From: Liolophura sinensis
Lineage: Eukaryota > Mollusca > Polyplacophora > Chitonida > Chitonidae
Length of the DNA stretch: 64,000 nt
Assembly (NCBI RefSeq): GCF_032854445.1
Contig: NC_088295.1
Coordinates: 87,565,836-87,629,835, forward strand
Direction of reading: 5' to 3'
Made by a program: the position numbers and the translations under genes
Shown here: positions 1 through 11,798 of the stretch, in pieces
Position numbering within the stretch: the first letter of the stretch is position 1
Layout: every line of letters starts with the position of its first letter
The notes under the pieces: model-generated
Databases searched by the model: none
What the model saw: only the letters and a program-made list of their open reading frames with translations
What the model was told of the DNA's origin: nothing

Positions 1-257
1 GTACTGGCGTGGGTTATCAAATGTCACACATACCAGAGCTGCACTGGTGGTACTGGCGTGGGTTATCAAATGTCACACATACCAGAGCTGCACTGGTGGT
101 ACTGACATGGGTTATCACATGTCACACATACCGGAGCTGCACTGGTGGCACAGGCGTGGGTTATGACATTTCTCACATACCGGAGCTGCACTGGTGGCAC
201 AGGCGTGGGTTATCACATGTCACACATACCAGAGCTGCACTGGTGGTACTGGTGGTA
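1..257. repeat. 49-bp minisatellite, about 5 copies
   Basis: A unit beginning 'gtactggcgtgggttatc' recurs every 49 bp (1, 50, 99, 148, 197) and ends in a partial copy. Because 49 is not a multiple of 3, the three frames cycle through the array. The 92-codon open frame across it (9-287) is therefore a by-product and not a gene. The array reaches the window edge, so its true length is unknown. Confidence 0.9.
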
Positions 258-832
258 ATGGTCAAGACACCGAGATGTATTTTATAAAGGTCTTGGTTTG
301 TAAGCAATTCCTTGTCACATATAAATCGAGACTGTAATCAGATCCAGTCTTAATTTCGATTGTCTGTAATTACAATTCCTGAAGAAATAAATTTATCAAA
401 ACAAAGCAGGTACAAAATAAAAGCAGGATCATTCTGTGTTCTTCACCTACATAGAGAATACCAGAACTAAAGAAACTAAAGCAACTTGTATATCACAGGT
501 TGAAACCAGTCCTGAGAGCTAAGACAAGAGAGATTTCTTATGGATAACTTCTTGTTTATTAAGCACGTTTCGATGTCGATAGTAGCAAGTGGTTGAAAAT
601 GATGCTAGTCTTAGCTCAACTCTCAACTTCTAAATGCCATTGAAAGAAGTCAGTCCTGAGAGTTATATATCATATAAGCAGATATACAGTGGTGGGAACT
701 TTTAGATAACGTACTGGTGGAAACATTTGAACTCCCGTATCCACTAGGCAGGCCACCTTCACTCCATCCATGAGAACCTCGGTGAGCCAGTAAAAGTTAA
801 ACCTGAAGTTGGGCTCTCCACAACAGCTTACA
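258..832. other. No gene recognised
   Basis: AT-rich sequence between the minisatellite and the gag-like ORF. I see no splice-flanked coding segment, RNA gene or known repeat here. Confidence 0.5.
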
Positions 833-1687
833 CTAGTTTAAAGGTTTCCGTCCTTCAGAGTTCCTTTTAATCCATTCTGGGCACTCATTTGGCAGATGAT
901 CAGGGGAGTGATAACACCAACCATTTCTATCACTGTTGTCCTTAGCTTTTGCTCGGTAGGCTGCGTTTTTCTGTTTTAAGAGGCTTAGCAGTTCATCACA
1001 TGGTTCTGTGTTTCCAGAGCGATCACCAAGGGATCCACCAACAGCTTCATCAGAGAAAACTTTGTACTTGTCAGTTTCAAAACACTTCAAGTTAGGCAAC
1101 TTCTCATTAAGTCGCATGAGCTCACGTTTCAGCCCATCATCAGAAACGGCTTGAGTCAGCTTGCCTTTGAGTGCTGCCTCTTTCCCAGTCAGCAAACTTT
1201 GATCTTTTTCAATTATTCTGTCATACAATTCAACCATGTAGTCTACGGAGCACTGCAAAAGGTCACCCTCCTTCTGCTGGTAACGGTAGAATCTCCGCTA
1301 CAACTCTGGTAGATCTGCATCATCACCAAACAGCTTGTGTGGCACAGCTATGATTTTCTCGGGGTCCGCCTTAACAATGTCACTATGGCCAGCTATGTCT
1401 TGGGGGACCCTTCCACCCAAGATACTGATCAGTAGATTGGCACAATCAACACCTGTGAGTTTAAATGCTTGAGCTTGAGAACGAGCATCGGCTATCCACT
1501 CACGTGGATCTGTGTTTTTCTCTGGTCTGTCTCGGAACTTTTCCAAGTTAGTGCTTCGAAGAACAACCAAAGGTTTTGAAAATGACTCGGTGCCAAGGTT
1601 TTCCCGGATTCTAATCCCGAGACGATCTAACTCCTCACTTAGTTCATTTATCTGCTGGTTATCTACTGGCTTATTCATTTCTGCCAT
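833..1687 (-). pseudogene. Gag-like (Ty3/PNMA type) ORF broken by a single in-frame TAG
   Basis: The minus strand is open for 285 codons from ATG at 1687 to TAG at 833, except for one TAG at 1298-1300 (codon 130). Both halves are in the same frame. The first half has 'DPREWIADARSQ' and 'LISILGG', and the second has 'FYRYQQKEGDLL', 'ELYDRI', 'LKGKL' and 'LKRELMRLN'. These fit the capsid-like Gag of Ty3-type retroelements and related PNMA-like host proteins. Near the C-terminus 'CYHSPDHLPNEC' looks like a degenerate zinc knuckle lacking the usual second cysteine. The stop interrupts the step from '..DADLPEL' to 'RRFYRYQQ', a block that is normally continuous. No protease, reverse transcriptase or LTR flanks it, so it is a stranded gag fragment or a captured gag gene. 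Family call by memory of motifs. Confidence 0.6.
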
Positions 1688-1689
1688 GA

Positions 1690-2945
1690 TTCTAAACTTC
1701 TAATTCAGGTTTACAGGTAGAGGCAAGTTTTAAATTTGGACATCTGTGCTAATTAATACATGTACAAACAATACATTCATTTCTACACATATATCATACA
1801 TGCATGTATCACACATCAGATTAACTGATGGCCTTGAACACACGCCGTACTCACATGTGTACCTCTTGTCCTTTCAAAGTCCACTGACATATTACCACAC
1901 GAAATGTCACTGTCTGAATATTCTTTTCAAGAAGAAGAATGAAACACCGCCACAACATCCATTCCAAAGGACTGTAAAGCTGAGGTGCACCAAGACAGTC
2001 ACTGCTTGTGTAATGTCTGAAACTGTAACACACTTAAGTATCTGTCTTAATGTTCATTGCAGTCAAAACACTGTTTCAGCAGAAAACTGAAACAGAAAAC
2101 TGCAGTCAACAAGCACAATATTTCCAGTTCCAGCGGCCAAATGGGGCCTATTGTCATCTCATCACTAAAGGTATCACACCTGGCCATCTCATCAAAGAGG
2201 GTATCCCACTGCTGCCACCATGTAAAGCACATGGAATAATAGGACCCCAAAACTCATTCGGGACAGACGTTCTTTTACATACCGATGGGGATTGTCACCG
2301 CATACAGGTGTTACAGAGAGACAGAAAGATCTGAGAAGACAAGCATATCAGAACAACACTTAGTACTTTTACAGTATTATTAAGTAAAATGGTAATACGT
2401 GTACTACACATTGCTTGCTGTATGTGGTACTGCTGTTACGCCTGACTCATATACTTTTCATATAAATCTCTGCTGCTGGTTGTGTGTTCTATCCATTGGG
2501 GGTAACCCTTTTCCTTATGTTCTTAACTTGAAACAATAAACTTTCCAATGAAACGCCGTGGCGAACTCGAAATCAGTATACATGTAATATGAGCAGGGTG
2601 CTGCTAATAGCAATTACATGTGAATAACAAAACACCAATTATTCTCAAACAATACTTTGCTCAATGTAACATGTTTAACAGACTAGAAGTATTTACATGA
2701 ACAGCTATGCTGTCTTAGCTATATCACCATTATCTAATGGGGCGGTTCAAGTACCGTGTTTTTCTACAGCTTCATAACAACATGTGGATGAGTAATGATA
2801 TAAAAAACTAACAAGTTTAAAAATCACTGCATGTACATGTATGCACAAGGCTGTTTGAAAACACTGCGACACATGTACTACTACACACAGGTCCTAATAA
2901 ACCATGATGGTTCAGGACTACAATCAGACAATGTGACCATCTTAC
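1690..2945. other. No gene recognised
   Basis: Short open frames on both strands (for example 2050-2334) overlap each other and show no domain or supported start. I see no identifiable repeat. Confidence 0.4.
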
Positions 2946-3017
2946 CCCCAAATGCTGCCGATAGTTGCTGACAGGGCCCTACCGGGATGTCTCCTAAGGT
3001 TGTCCCAATAGCGTAAC
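2946..3017 (-). CDS. Candidate 72-bp internal exon of an unknown gene
   Basis: On the minus strand a good acceptor (…cacctgttgcag) and a donor (GTAAG at 2941-2945) bracket 72 bp. Read in phase 1 it is open and gives 'GYAIGTTLGDIPVGPCQQ' followed by a few residues. A second frame is also open, so the reading phase is not proven. Both ends would be phase 1, as in the receptor exons further right, but I see no similarity to them. No neighbouring exon was found and the product is unrecognised. Confidence 0.3.
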
Positions 3018-3905
3018 CTGCAACAGGTGTCACATGAAAGAAAGTCAAACAGCAAGTTATATTAATTATTTATCAAAATGCACGGGTCTGCATTACACTG
3101 ACAGTAATCAGTATTAATGGCTAACACACTAAACCATAGTAATTTACAGTTTTCTTATTTTAAATTATACATGTACACATATGATCAAACTGGTACATCT
3201 TTGTAAACAAATGAGTTTCAAGCCAAGGGAGGTAACTTATACAGTGCAAACAGTCTCGACAGGAAGTTGCCATGGTTACAAACGCTGTTAGGAATGTAGA
3301 ACCGATTCAGTACAGTATCTAACCTCAAAAGATCTGTTAACACCATTCCGCTATCTTACAACTTATGTATAGAATGAGACAGTGTTATACTTCCGACTGG
3401 AGCTACGATGTGTGGTACTGAGAGCGAACTATTACAGCCAGGCCGCAGCCATGTGCGTTCTTGCACAACCTATCAGCTGTTCGAGTACACGTAAACGTTA
3501 CATAACTGCTCAGATTACACGCGCTAAAACTATCATTGTTCATGCTACGAAGCTTGCTGAAAACTTGTGACATGACTTGTGACACTTACACACCTGTTAA
3601 TCTTTGTAAATCTTACATAATTTGTCACGCGATCTCGCCTTGTCAAGCTGATGAAAAATGGCGGACACTGAGCAAGGTGTCCATTGAATAATGGGAACGT
3701 ATCAACCAAGTTATCTTATAGACAGTAAACCGCAAAGAAGTTTGTTATAAAGTCTACCATCTCCCATTAATCACATGAACACAGACTTCCTTCAAGTGAA
3801 GAACTCTATTTGCACCCCATTTGCAGAAATGAAAAAAATTACAACTTTGAAAAAGCTAGACCTAACTAAGTTCGACGTGACGGACTAGCGTCACAAATAT
3901 AATTG
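3018..3905. other. No gene recognised; one YY1-like ATG context
   Basis: Mostly AT-rich. At 3654-3665 'aaaaatggcgga' matches a YY1 core and a good initiation context, but the frame closes after nine codons (MADTEQGVH). It could be a first exon with a poor donor ('caag/gtgtcc'). Evidence is too thin to call a gene. Confidence 0.3.
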
Positions 3906-3985
3906 TAAAGGTTGAAGAATTTCGAACTCGGGTCTCTACAGCCGAAGTCCAGCCCTTTACCAACTGAGCTAAAGTGAAATTCCCA
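3906..3985 (-). repeat. tRNA-like SINE head or tRNA pseudogene
   Basis: On the minus strand there is an A-box-like 'TAGCTCAGTTGG', an anticodon-like 'GGACTTCGG' and a B-box-like 'GAGTTCGAAATTC' at tRNA spacing. The T-arm and anticodon stems do not pair well, so this is not a working tRNA. It reads as the promoter end of a SINE or a decayed tRNA copy with a TCG-type loop. Confidence 0.55.
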
Positions 3986-4487
3986 CTACCTACTGCTAGT
4001 ATAAGCACTTGAAAGCTGCTCCCGTTACATAATAAACAAGGACATATGCACTTAAAAGTTACAACATCCCTTACATATATATGTATAATTTTAAATAGCG
4101 TGATATTTTAATTCATACTTCTTTCTTGCCTGATAATATAGCCCTTGCCTTTTACCAAAGACCCACTGTATATATATCCTCACCCTGATAAGGTATACTG
4201 GAGGTATACCGGCGCATACCTGAGGTGCATCAGAGATGTACCATTGAGGCGTACCATATCTGGTCTTAGGTGTGTCTGAGGTGTGTTAGATATACTGAAG
4301 GCTTATCTGAGGTACTGCCAATTATACAAATTAATACTTAAAGTACACCTAAAGTACACCTCAGTGGAGATGTACCCTGAAACAGTAGGTAAAAAAACTG
4401 AATGCTTTAGGTGTATCCGAGGTGTGTCTGAATTATAGGCGAGGAAGATGCTTATAAGCAAGGAGGATGTAGCTGAGTGTAAATCAC
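3986..4487. other. Region rich in a degenerate TGAGGTRTACC motif
   Basis: From about 4190 to 4440 short variants of 'gaggtgtacc' and 'aggtgtgtctgaggtgt' recur in both orientations with irregular spacing. The same motif returns inside the inverted-repeat arms (4980-5235 and 41915-42205). No coding signal. Confidence 0.5.
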
Positions 4488-4979
4488 ATTAATACACTGT
4501 TTTTACTTTTATTTTGATAGATATACATATATGTCTAAAGGCCAATAGGCCAATATGTAAATCTCAGCTGGTTTACAACAACAGCTTATATACATTTACA
4601 TGAGGCTTACATTAGACTGCTTCATCAGAATCACATTCCTTTTCAATGCAATTTAGAGCTTTTATGTGCCCACACATGTAACAAATTCTGCACCAGAAAG
4701 CACCAATCAGTGCATAAATGGGTTTGTTTTCCCACAGCATAGACATGCACATTGTTAGGGGCAGTCAACTTGGAATAATCCAGGGGAGAATAGATTCATG
4801 CTCTCTGATTGGTCAATATTTGGCAAAACAATGGGAAATCAGTACAGGATGAGGCAAAGGCTTGTATTTATTTAGTAAATATTTTTTGCACATGATCAAA
4901 CATTTGTAATTTTGTGGTCACCATTTTGTTTCAAGTAAATGTTTAAATCTGATTTCTTATTTTAAAACGTTCCAAGTCT

Positions 4980-5235
4980 CAAAGGTGTACCTGAGGTACA
5001 TCATTCAATTTTTAACTTTCAAGTTTCTGAGGTGTACCTGGGGTATATCTTTTTCGTGTTTATTTATTTATTTATTTTTGGTCAAAGTTGCTGAGGTGTA
5101 TCTGAGGTACATTCATATCCCCGTATTCAAAGCGTTCGAAGTTCTTGAGGTATATATGAGGTATATACTTATGGCTGAGGTATGCTTGGGGTACACCTCA
5201 TCTATACCTCACACTGAAGTGAACACTTCAAGTCT
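4980..5235. repeat. TGAGGTRTACC motif array, left-arm copy
   Basis: At least eight variants of 'tgaggtgtacc' (for example 'aggtgtacctgaggtaca' and 'ggggtacacctcatc') are spaced by AT-rich filler. The reverse-complement counterpart at 41915-42205 keeps the motifs better than the filler. The 84-codon open frame across it (4985-5239) is repetitive and not credible as a gene. Confidence 0.55.
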
Positions 5236-6424
5236 ATAAGGGTTCTAGTTGTTGATAAGTCCTTCAGGCGAGAAGTTAAAACTGAGATATGGTAATAAAG
5301 TTAAGAATAAATAAAAGATATTACACAATAAAGGTTGAATAACATAAATATGTTTCGATTGAGAGGTGAAAATGATAACTAAGGAGACGCGATGTGTCGG
5401 GTGGATTATCATTTTCACATTTTGGGAGAAAAATAAGATGTTCAACTGTCACTGTGCAATGTTCTGTTTACTATTTATATTTGACAAATCATGATTTTGT
5501 ATATTTGATCAAGTTTAAACAAAGCTTTACGTGTAGCTTTCCACAGATTTGTGTATATATCTAGACGCCGCACATGAAGTCTCGGTAACATTGTGTCTTG
5601 TTGCTTGACGTTGAAGTGTTAAAGTTTAATGAATATGTATTATGACGTCATTCCGCTCAACTCGGATTGGAACGTCATAAAACAAAATGTTTCTTGTTTC
5701 GTCATTGCGTCAGGGTGTGTAATAACGAAAGTGAACTGTAACTAAATCAGGGAGATATCGCCTATCAGTCAAGAAAATCCTGACATTTCACCTTTACATG
5801 AATAACAAAAGGTTTTTTTTTTCACTCTTACGCCATCAATGTTAAGAGTATCATTGATTTGTAATATTTGACTCACATTTTCAAATTTATACTGAACTAG
5901 GTTTGTTCCAACACTTACACATTTGCCAATACTGTGTAATTATCTGGTAAGACAGTGTTATATCGCTTCAGAACATTGGCCCTAGTTGGAAAATTTGGAA
6001 ATTTTTGACAGAATTATTCATTCAAAATTGATAATTTACCTCCATCTACACGAGTTTAGTCAATATATTCAGCGCTATATTTTTATTTTGTAATAAATTG
6101 TGCAATAAACTATGGAATTTCCAAAAATCACAAGCATGGTGCCTTATGTGACTATATCAGGACCACTGTACCTTTTAATTTACACCGATGAGAATGGAAA
6201 GAGATCTACTCATTGTTTTAATCCAAGCTATTGTCTGTGAAATTTATTAGGTGCGCCTTAATTAAGATTTGGTGTGTATCCTCGGTGTGATAAGGCTTAT
6301 TTTAAGTTCAGTATGAATAAAGTATAGTTCAGTGCGAGTTTTCAGAAATAGCACATACAACCTTAGTCAGTTCTATGGATAGAGGAAATGTCTGGGGTAA
6401 ACAACCTGCAATTGGCAAGTTATT

Positions 6425-6521
6425 AATTAATTTATTTATTTTAATGGTGTTCTACGCCGTACTCAAGAGTATTTCACATATACGACGGCGGCGTGCTAAC
6501 CCCCTCGACCACAGAGCCCCC
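6425..6521 (-). repeat. SINE-A relic with internal deletion
   Basis: The 3' tail of the SINE ('tggtgttctacgcc', 'tactcaagagtatttcac', 'acgacggcgg') is joined directly to its tRNA-like head ('gaccacagagcccc'), so the centre is missing. Minus orientation relative to the tRNA head. Confidence 0.75.
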
Positions 6522-6752
6522 TGGCAAGTTATTAAGAAATTGTTATGTGGGAGACATTTCATCTGTAGAATCTGCAGCAGACGAGGGCCAATTAATTGTG
6601 AACCAAATCAGGTTTCAGGACTCCTCTCGGTAATTTTATTTTGTAATAAATTGTGATTACTAAGAATGTGTTGGCTGTGTCTAAGTTTCTGGATATACTA
6701 AGAAACCAAGATCATATCTCAGTGACTTTTATTTTTATTCTCAAATTCTTAG

Positions 6753-6907
6753 CTCTTCGGCCGTTAGTGGGGAAGGTCTGTCAGTAAACTGCAGATGGTC
6801 GTGGGTTTCCCCCGGGCTCTGCCCGCTTTTCTCCCACCATACTGGTGGTCGCCGTCGTAAAAATGAAATTTTTTTTAGTAAGGCGTAAAACACTAATCAA
6901 ATAAATA
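6753..6907 (+). repeat. SINE-A, 3' part
   Basis: Contains 'gggaaggtctgtcag', 'ggtcgtgggtttcccccg' and 'ggcgtaaaacactaatc', followed by an (aaat)n tail. Central and 3' parts of the SINE that is complete at 57592-57856. Confidence 0.85.
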
Positions 6908-6976
6908 AATAAATAAATTCTCAGCTTTTTCAAATTCTTTCTTGATTGTGAGGGATTGCGTTTGATGTAAATTATT

Positions 6977-7060
6977 TAACTGATGGGTGTATTACGCTGC
7001 ACTCAAGAATATTTCACTTATACAACGATAGCCACCGTCATGATGGAACATAACCAGTAG
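6977..7060 (-). repeat. SINE-A, 3' fragment
   Basis: 'gggtgtattacgctgc', 'actcaagaatatttcac' and 'tatacaacgatagcc' match the reverse complement of the SINE-A tail. Truncated on its inner side. Confidence 0.75.
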
Positions 7061-7319
7061 GCCTACAGCCTGAAATTCCGATTTACTTCTAATATACATA
7101 TGTGTTCAAAACTGTTTCCATTCATAGTCAAAACTATTTCTTTTTTTTATTATTATTTTCTTATTATGGAAGCATCTTTTCCTTCAGGTCCTTAACCTTA
7201 TGCGGGCATATCTGGGAAATTCTGGGGGTGGGAGGGAGGGCGGAGATAAATCGTGCGTACTAATCTTATATAGGGTGTTGATAAAATGTAGACTATTTTT
7301 GTGAAGCTTTTGACTCAGC

Positions 7320-8865
7320 TTGCTTTTCTCTTAAATGTAAATTGGATGCTGTTCAATGTGCTGTGACCAGGATTTGTACAGAGACGCTTAACACCACTCC
7401 TCTTAATGTTTTACAAGTGGTATGTATTGAGTGGCCATTGGATCTTAGGAGATACATGCACACTCTGAAATATTCTTTTGTACTGAAGGCATCTCTTAAT
7501 AACTCAGCATCACTTGTTTCTTCTCTCTTGTGAATATGACTGCATTTAGAATGTTCATAAGAAGTATAAACCCTTTAATCTTACAGCACTGTATATAACT
7601 GAACATTCGGGCTGTAACACAAGCTGCCTTCAAAAAATCGCTGTCCCTAACTTTCCACCTTGGCACCTGTTCCCCCTACATTTCATTAGAACTTCAAAGT
7701 GTAATTAAGAAATCTGATATGGCAAATGTCATGAAATCCTTTGCAATGAGATACGTCTGCGAAAATTTCAGACTACTGTCCTGAAATATTTACAGGGATG
7801 TATCCAAATATTCAGATAGTGGCAAAAAATTGGGGGCTGTATTTTGTATCCGGAACTTAAGTATAATAAAAGCTTCCGTTATCCGATTTCAGTTCATTAT
7901 TTGCCGCTGAACTTATGGCTATTTTAACATCCTGTATTTTGTGCTGGATTTTAAACCAGAATAATGTTGTTATTTTTATGGATTCTTTAAGTGCTTTGCA
8001 ATCATAGAAACTTCAGCTGGAATGTAAACCTCATCCATGTTTTAGAGGTTTTACACAGTGCTACATTTTAAAGGAATCAGTCTTGGTTGATCCCAGGGCA
8101 TGCAGGTATAGCTGGAAATGAAATGGCAGATTTCCTAGCAAAATAAGCTCTTGGTTGCACCAGTGTCACCCGAAATATCAGTTTTAGACCATGGAACATT
8201 ATTAGCAAACATGCAGTCACATTTTACTTGGTCTGTTACAGAGTCAAATGGGAAGCCTCTGGAAGGATGGAAGGTTCAACCCCCGAGTTTTCTATCATTT
8301 GTTAACCATTCCCGTGATTCGAGCCTTTTTCAAAGTTGTCTTGTTGTAACAAGTTTACAACCCAAAAGACTAAACTTTTCACGATCTCACGATGTGTATG
8401 GAATCTGTGCTTATGCCGGTAAGAAACGCGCAAAAGTGTTCAAGCACTTGTAAACTACATTTCAGTTGCTGGTTTTGGTTTTAAAATTTTATTTTCGTTA
8501 CCTTAGATGATCAGTGGCGCGTTTTGTCACGAGCTCTAATTTTGTTTTGTTTCTTTTTTTGCATGAAATGCTGCTTTGTGTATAATGGTGTGCTTTATCA
8601 TTGCTTTGGATGATCAGAATTCCAGTCTTCATATTTCTGGTTTAGTCCATTTGCGTTTGTGTTGTTATGAACTGTTTTTTCTTTTCTTTTCTTTTTTGCA
8701 TGAAATTCTGCTTGTGTATAATGCTCTTTTTGTAATGTCTGCATTATGTCTATCAGAATTACTCTCTGCCTGGTGTTCGAACCTATTTTGTGTACTCGGT
8801 CATGAACTGTTAACTGTATTTCTGTGCTACCTATAGTGTGTTTTGCCATGAACTGTCTATCTATG
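7320..8865 (+). mobile_element. 3' fragment of an RNase-H-type non-LTR retrotransposon
   Basis: Plus-strand coding debris. At 7340-7510 the frame reads 'KLDAVQCAVTRICTET' and 'WPLDLRRYMHTLKYS', like the region after the reverse transcriptase in I/Jockey-group LINEs. At about 7900-8000 'FAAELMAIL' and 'IFMDSLSALQS' are RNase H motifs. At 8084-8150 'PGHAGIAGNEMADFLAK' is the third RNase H block, followed at once by a stop. Several stops and frame changes make it dead. The rest, to the T-run at 8866, looks like 3' UTR with locally repeated 'catgaactgt'. It resembles the LINE at 28.7-34.2 kb and is interrupted by the Tx1/L1-like LINE. Confidence 0.75.
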
Positions 8866-9047
8866 TTTTTTTTTTTTTTTTTTGTACGCCACAGCAATCT
8901 AGGCTTTGGGAAAACAGAACCAAGTCTGTCCGCGGTATGTAAAACATACCTACATCCTTACTGACAGGACCAGCCCATCATTATATGACTAAAACGTCAC
9001 AACCGCAGACAGATAGAGCCAGGAAAGACACAAGAAACAAATATCCA

Positions 9048-11787
9048 TTAAAATTGACAGTAAAACTTCCGCCTCAGAATAGGCGGAACTGCTGAAAACG
9101 TGAAGTTATGACACCAGGTCACGAACAATTGCGAGATTAAAATTGGACAACGGGCCTGCCGTTCCGCAGAACGCAAAGAATAGAATTGCGACACCAGGAC
9201 TAACTTATGCCCGACCCACCAGTGTCTGTGCCACAGCAGCCAAACAGCCTCCTTAGCTCGGTTGTCTACCCCAGACTTCCAGAGCGATAAAAACAAGTTC
9301 CTCCAGGACGATGGCACCAAACCCAACTGTTGCCACTTCTGGACTCCGGCGGGGGTTACGTTGTTGTCCACCAGAAGGATCCGATACCATCTCCTGGAGG
9401 AAAGCTGAGAAAGGTCCTGTTGATTAACTTGATACCTCGTCCGGCTGGGATTCGTGACAGTATCCGGCAGATTGAACCATGCCTTCGGTATTGCCCTTCG
9501 CACAGCTGCTTGAGGGTGCTGCCGACCTTCTGGATGCGGCCATTCCAGTTAACAGAAGCCGCGTTTTTTGCACCTTGTTTTACACCCAAGAGTTTGACGT
9601 GATCCTGTGGCCATTCAATACCCAAAGGAGTATCAGCATGACCCTTCCAAGCACCGAAGAATAACCCTTTTGACTTGGATCTGTTGACTTTGCAGCCAGA
9701 CGCTTTCTGGTACTTGTTCAAGATCGTCTCAGCAATGTGGAAGTCTTCATCATCTCCCACGAAGAGAGATGCGTCGTCGGCATACTGGGAGATTTTGATC
9801 GGTTCTTCGACATCAGGGACTCTCACTCCCTTCATGTCAGAAGACCTCACAACCACCCCAAGAACCTCTGCGGCCAGAACGTAAAGCAGAGGAGACAGAG
9901 GACAGCCCTGGCGAACTCCACGCTCGAGGAGAACAAGGGTCACCAATAAAACCATTCACCATTACACGACTTACAGGGGACTTGTAAAGAAGCCGGATCC
10001 ATGTACAAAAAACAGGCCCGAACCCCATCCGCTCCAACACTTTGTGCATAAATGCCCATTCCAAACGATCGAAAGCCTTCTTTTATCAAGGCTTATGATT
10101 GCCGCCTCGATATCCTCGTGTTCGACCAGCTCTGTAAGGTCCCGGACGAGGAAGCTATTGGTGAGGATTGACCTCCCTGGCACAGAACAGGTCTGATCAC
10201 TGTGAACAACAAGGCCCATCACGGATCCAAGCCTGCGGGTTAGCGCCTTCGTGATGATCTTATAATCGGCACACAAGAGTGAAATCGGCCTCCAATTCCG
10301 CAGGTCCTCTTTTGGCCCCCGCTTGTGAACGAGCCTGACAAGAGCCTGCTGCATTGAATCAGTCAACTCACCCTGCTCAAAAGCCTCGTTGGCAACGTCC
10401 AGCAGGATAGGGCCTAGCACATCCCAGAAAGCCAAATACAGTTCCACAGGAAGACCATCGATACCGGGGGGACTTGTTCAGCGTCATGGATTTTGCTGCA
10501 GAATGCAGCTCATCCAAAGTGAACGGCTGTTCACAGATCGTGGCCCCCTGAGGAGGCAAGATCTGGGAGATCTGGGAGATCAACTCCTCCATGCAATTTC
10601 TCTCAACTCCCTCTGAGGTGAAGAGGCTCTTGTAGAAATCGCATGTGGCCTGCAATAAATTCTTGGTGGACCGGACTGAACGGCCATCAGGAGTTGCTAT
10701 TTCGCGGATAAGTTTTTCAGTAGCACGCGACTTCTCCAAGAACTGTTGCTCACCAGCCCGCACTTTACGTTTTAGACCTTCCCACAGGTCAACTAGATGG
10801 GTCTACCCATCACTAACTCTTTTAGAGACCTTGTTGTAATCCTACAGCAGTTTACGTTGAGCCCGTTTACGGCGACGTGCCCTAGCCCTACTGTACGACA
10901 GTGCCACCCGCTTAAGCCCAGATTTGCCCTGCTCCCAGAATTCAGCAGCAGACCTAAAGAATCCAAGCGGCAAAATAATCTCGCATGTTCTTGTGAAACT
11001 CTTTGTCATTCAAAAGGCTGACGTTGAGCTTCCAGAACCCCGGGCCTTTCTCTACCCAATCCTCTGAATCAAATTTGGCTGTGACCATAGTATGATCAGA
11101 CATGGCAGTGGGTTCATGACCTGCATGAACCAGATGTCCAAGGAGATCCTTGCTACAATACACTCTATCCAGACGCGAAGAGTGCGCACCAGTTGGCGAG
11201 GTCCAAGTGTATTCATAGGCATCAGGATGAAGGAACCTAAAAGTATCCGACAGAGAATATGTTTTTATCAAAGTTGCCAAAGGAGCAGTAGACGAATCAG
11301 AAGCTACCGCGGCCGTGCTTCGCCTATCTATTAGGGGATCTAAGACGCAATTGAAATCGCCGGCCAGGAAGACGTTGGTGTTTGAATCACCCAGAACACT
11401 TTCTAGACCTTGGAAAAACCGACGACGGTCAGGAACATATGTTGGTGCATGTACGGCGACAAACGTAAAATCAAAGCCTGAACACTCCGCCTAAACCTTG
11501 ACCCAACGACCACCGGGATCAGTGACAGATGACACTATGGTCCCCGAGGCGAGGAAAGAAGCAAGAAACACAATAGCCGTGCCCGCTCTATGATTCGAGC
11601 CGGAAGAGGAATAGACTTTCCCTTTCACAGCTGTTTCAAACCGGGTTACGTCATTGACGTCAGTAAAGTGCGTCTCTTGTAGAAAAGCAACATCTGCTTT
11701 TAATGACCTGAAGGTATGGCCAAGGGAAAATTGCTTCCAGTCCGAAAGCAAACCCTGACAATTTAGTGAGACAACATTCAGAGCCAT
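9048..11787 (-). pseudogene. LINE ORF2: endonuclease plus reverse transcriptase, frameshifted
   Basis: ATG at 11787 opens 'MALNVVSLNCQGL'. Endonuclease motifs follow in order: 'LQETHFT', 'AVHAPTY', 'AGDFNCVLD', 'RLDRVY' and 'SDHTMV'. The endonuclease frame is interrupted only by a TAG at 11491-11493. The reverse transcriptase then runs through several frames: 'NWRPISLLCADYKIITKA', 'QTCSVPGRSI', 'GVRQGCPLSPLLYVLAAE' and the catalytic 'QYADDASLFV', all intact motifs in broken context. A C-terminal piece (9048-9503) has no domain I can name. It would nick and reverse-transcribe target DNA in an active relative; this copy cannot. Confidence 0.85.
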
Positions 11788-11798
11788 TATGGATCTAT

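Noticed and set aside
3906..3985. Functional tRNA-Arg gene
   Set aside because: Boxes are present but the anticodon and T stems do not pair. Better explained as a SINE head or pseudo-tRNA.
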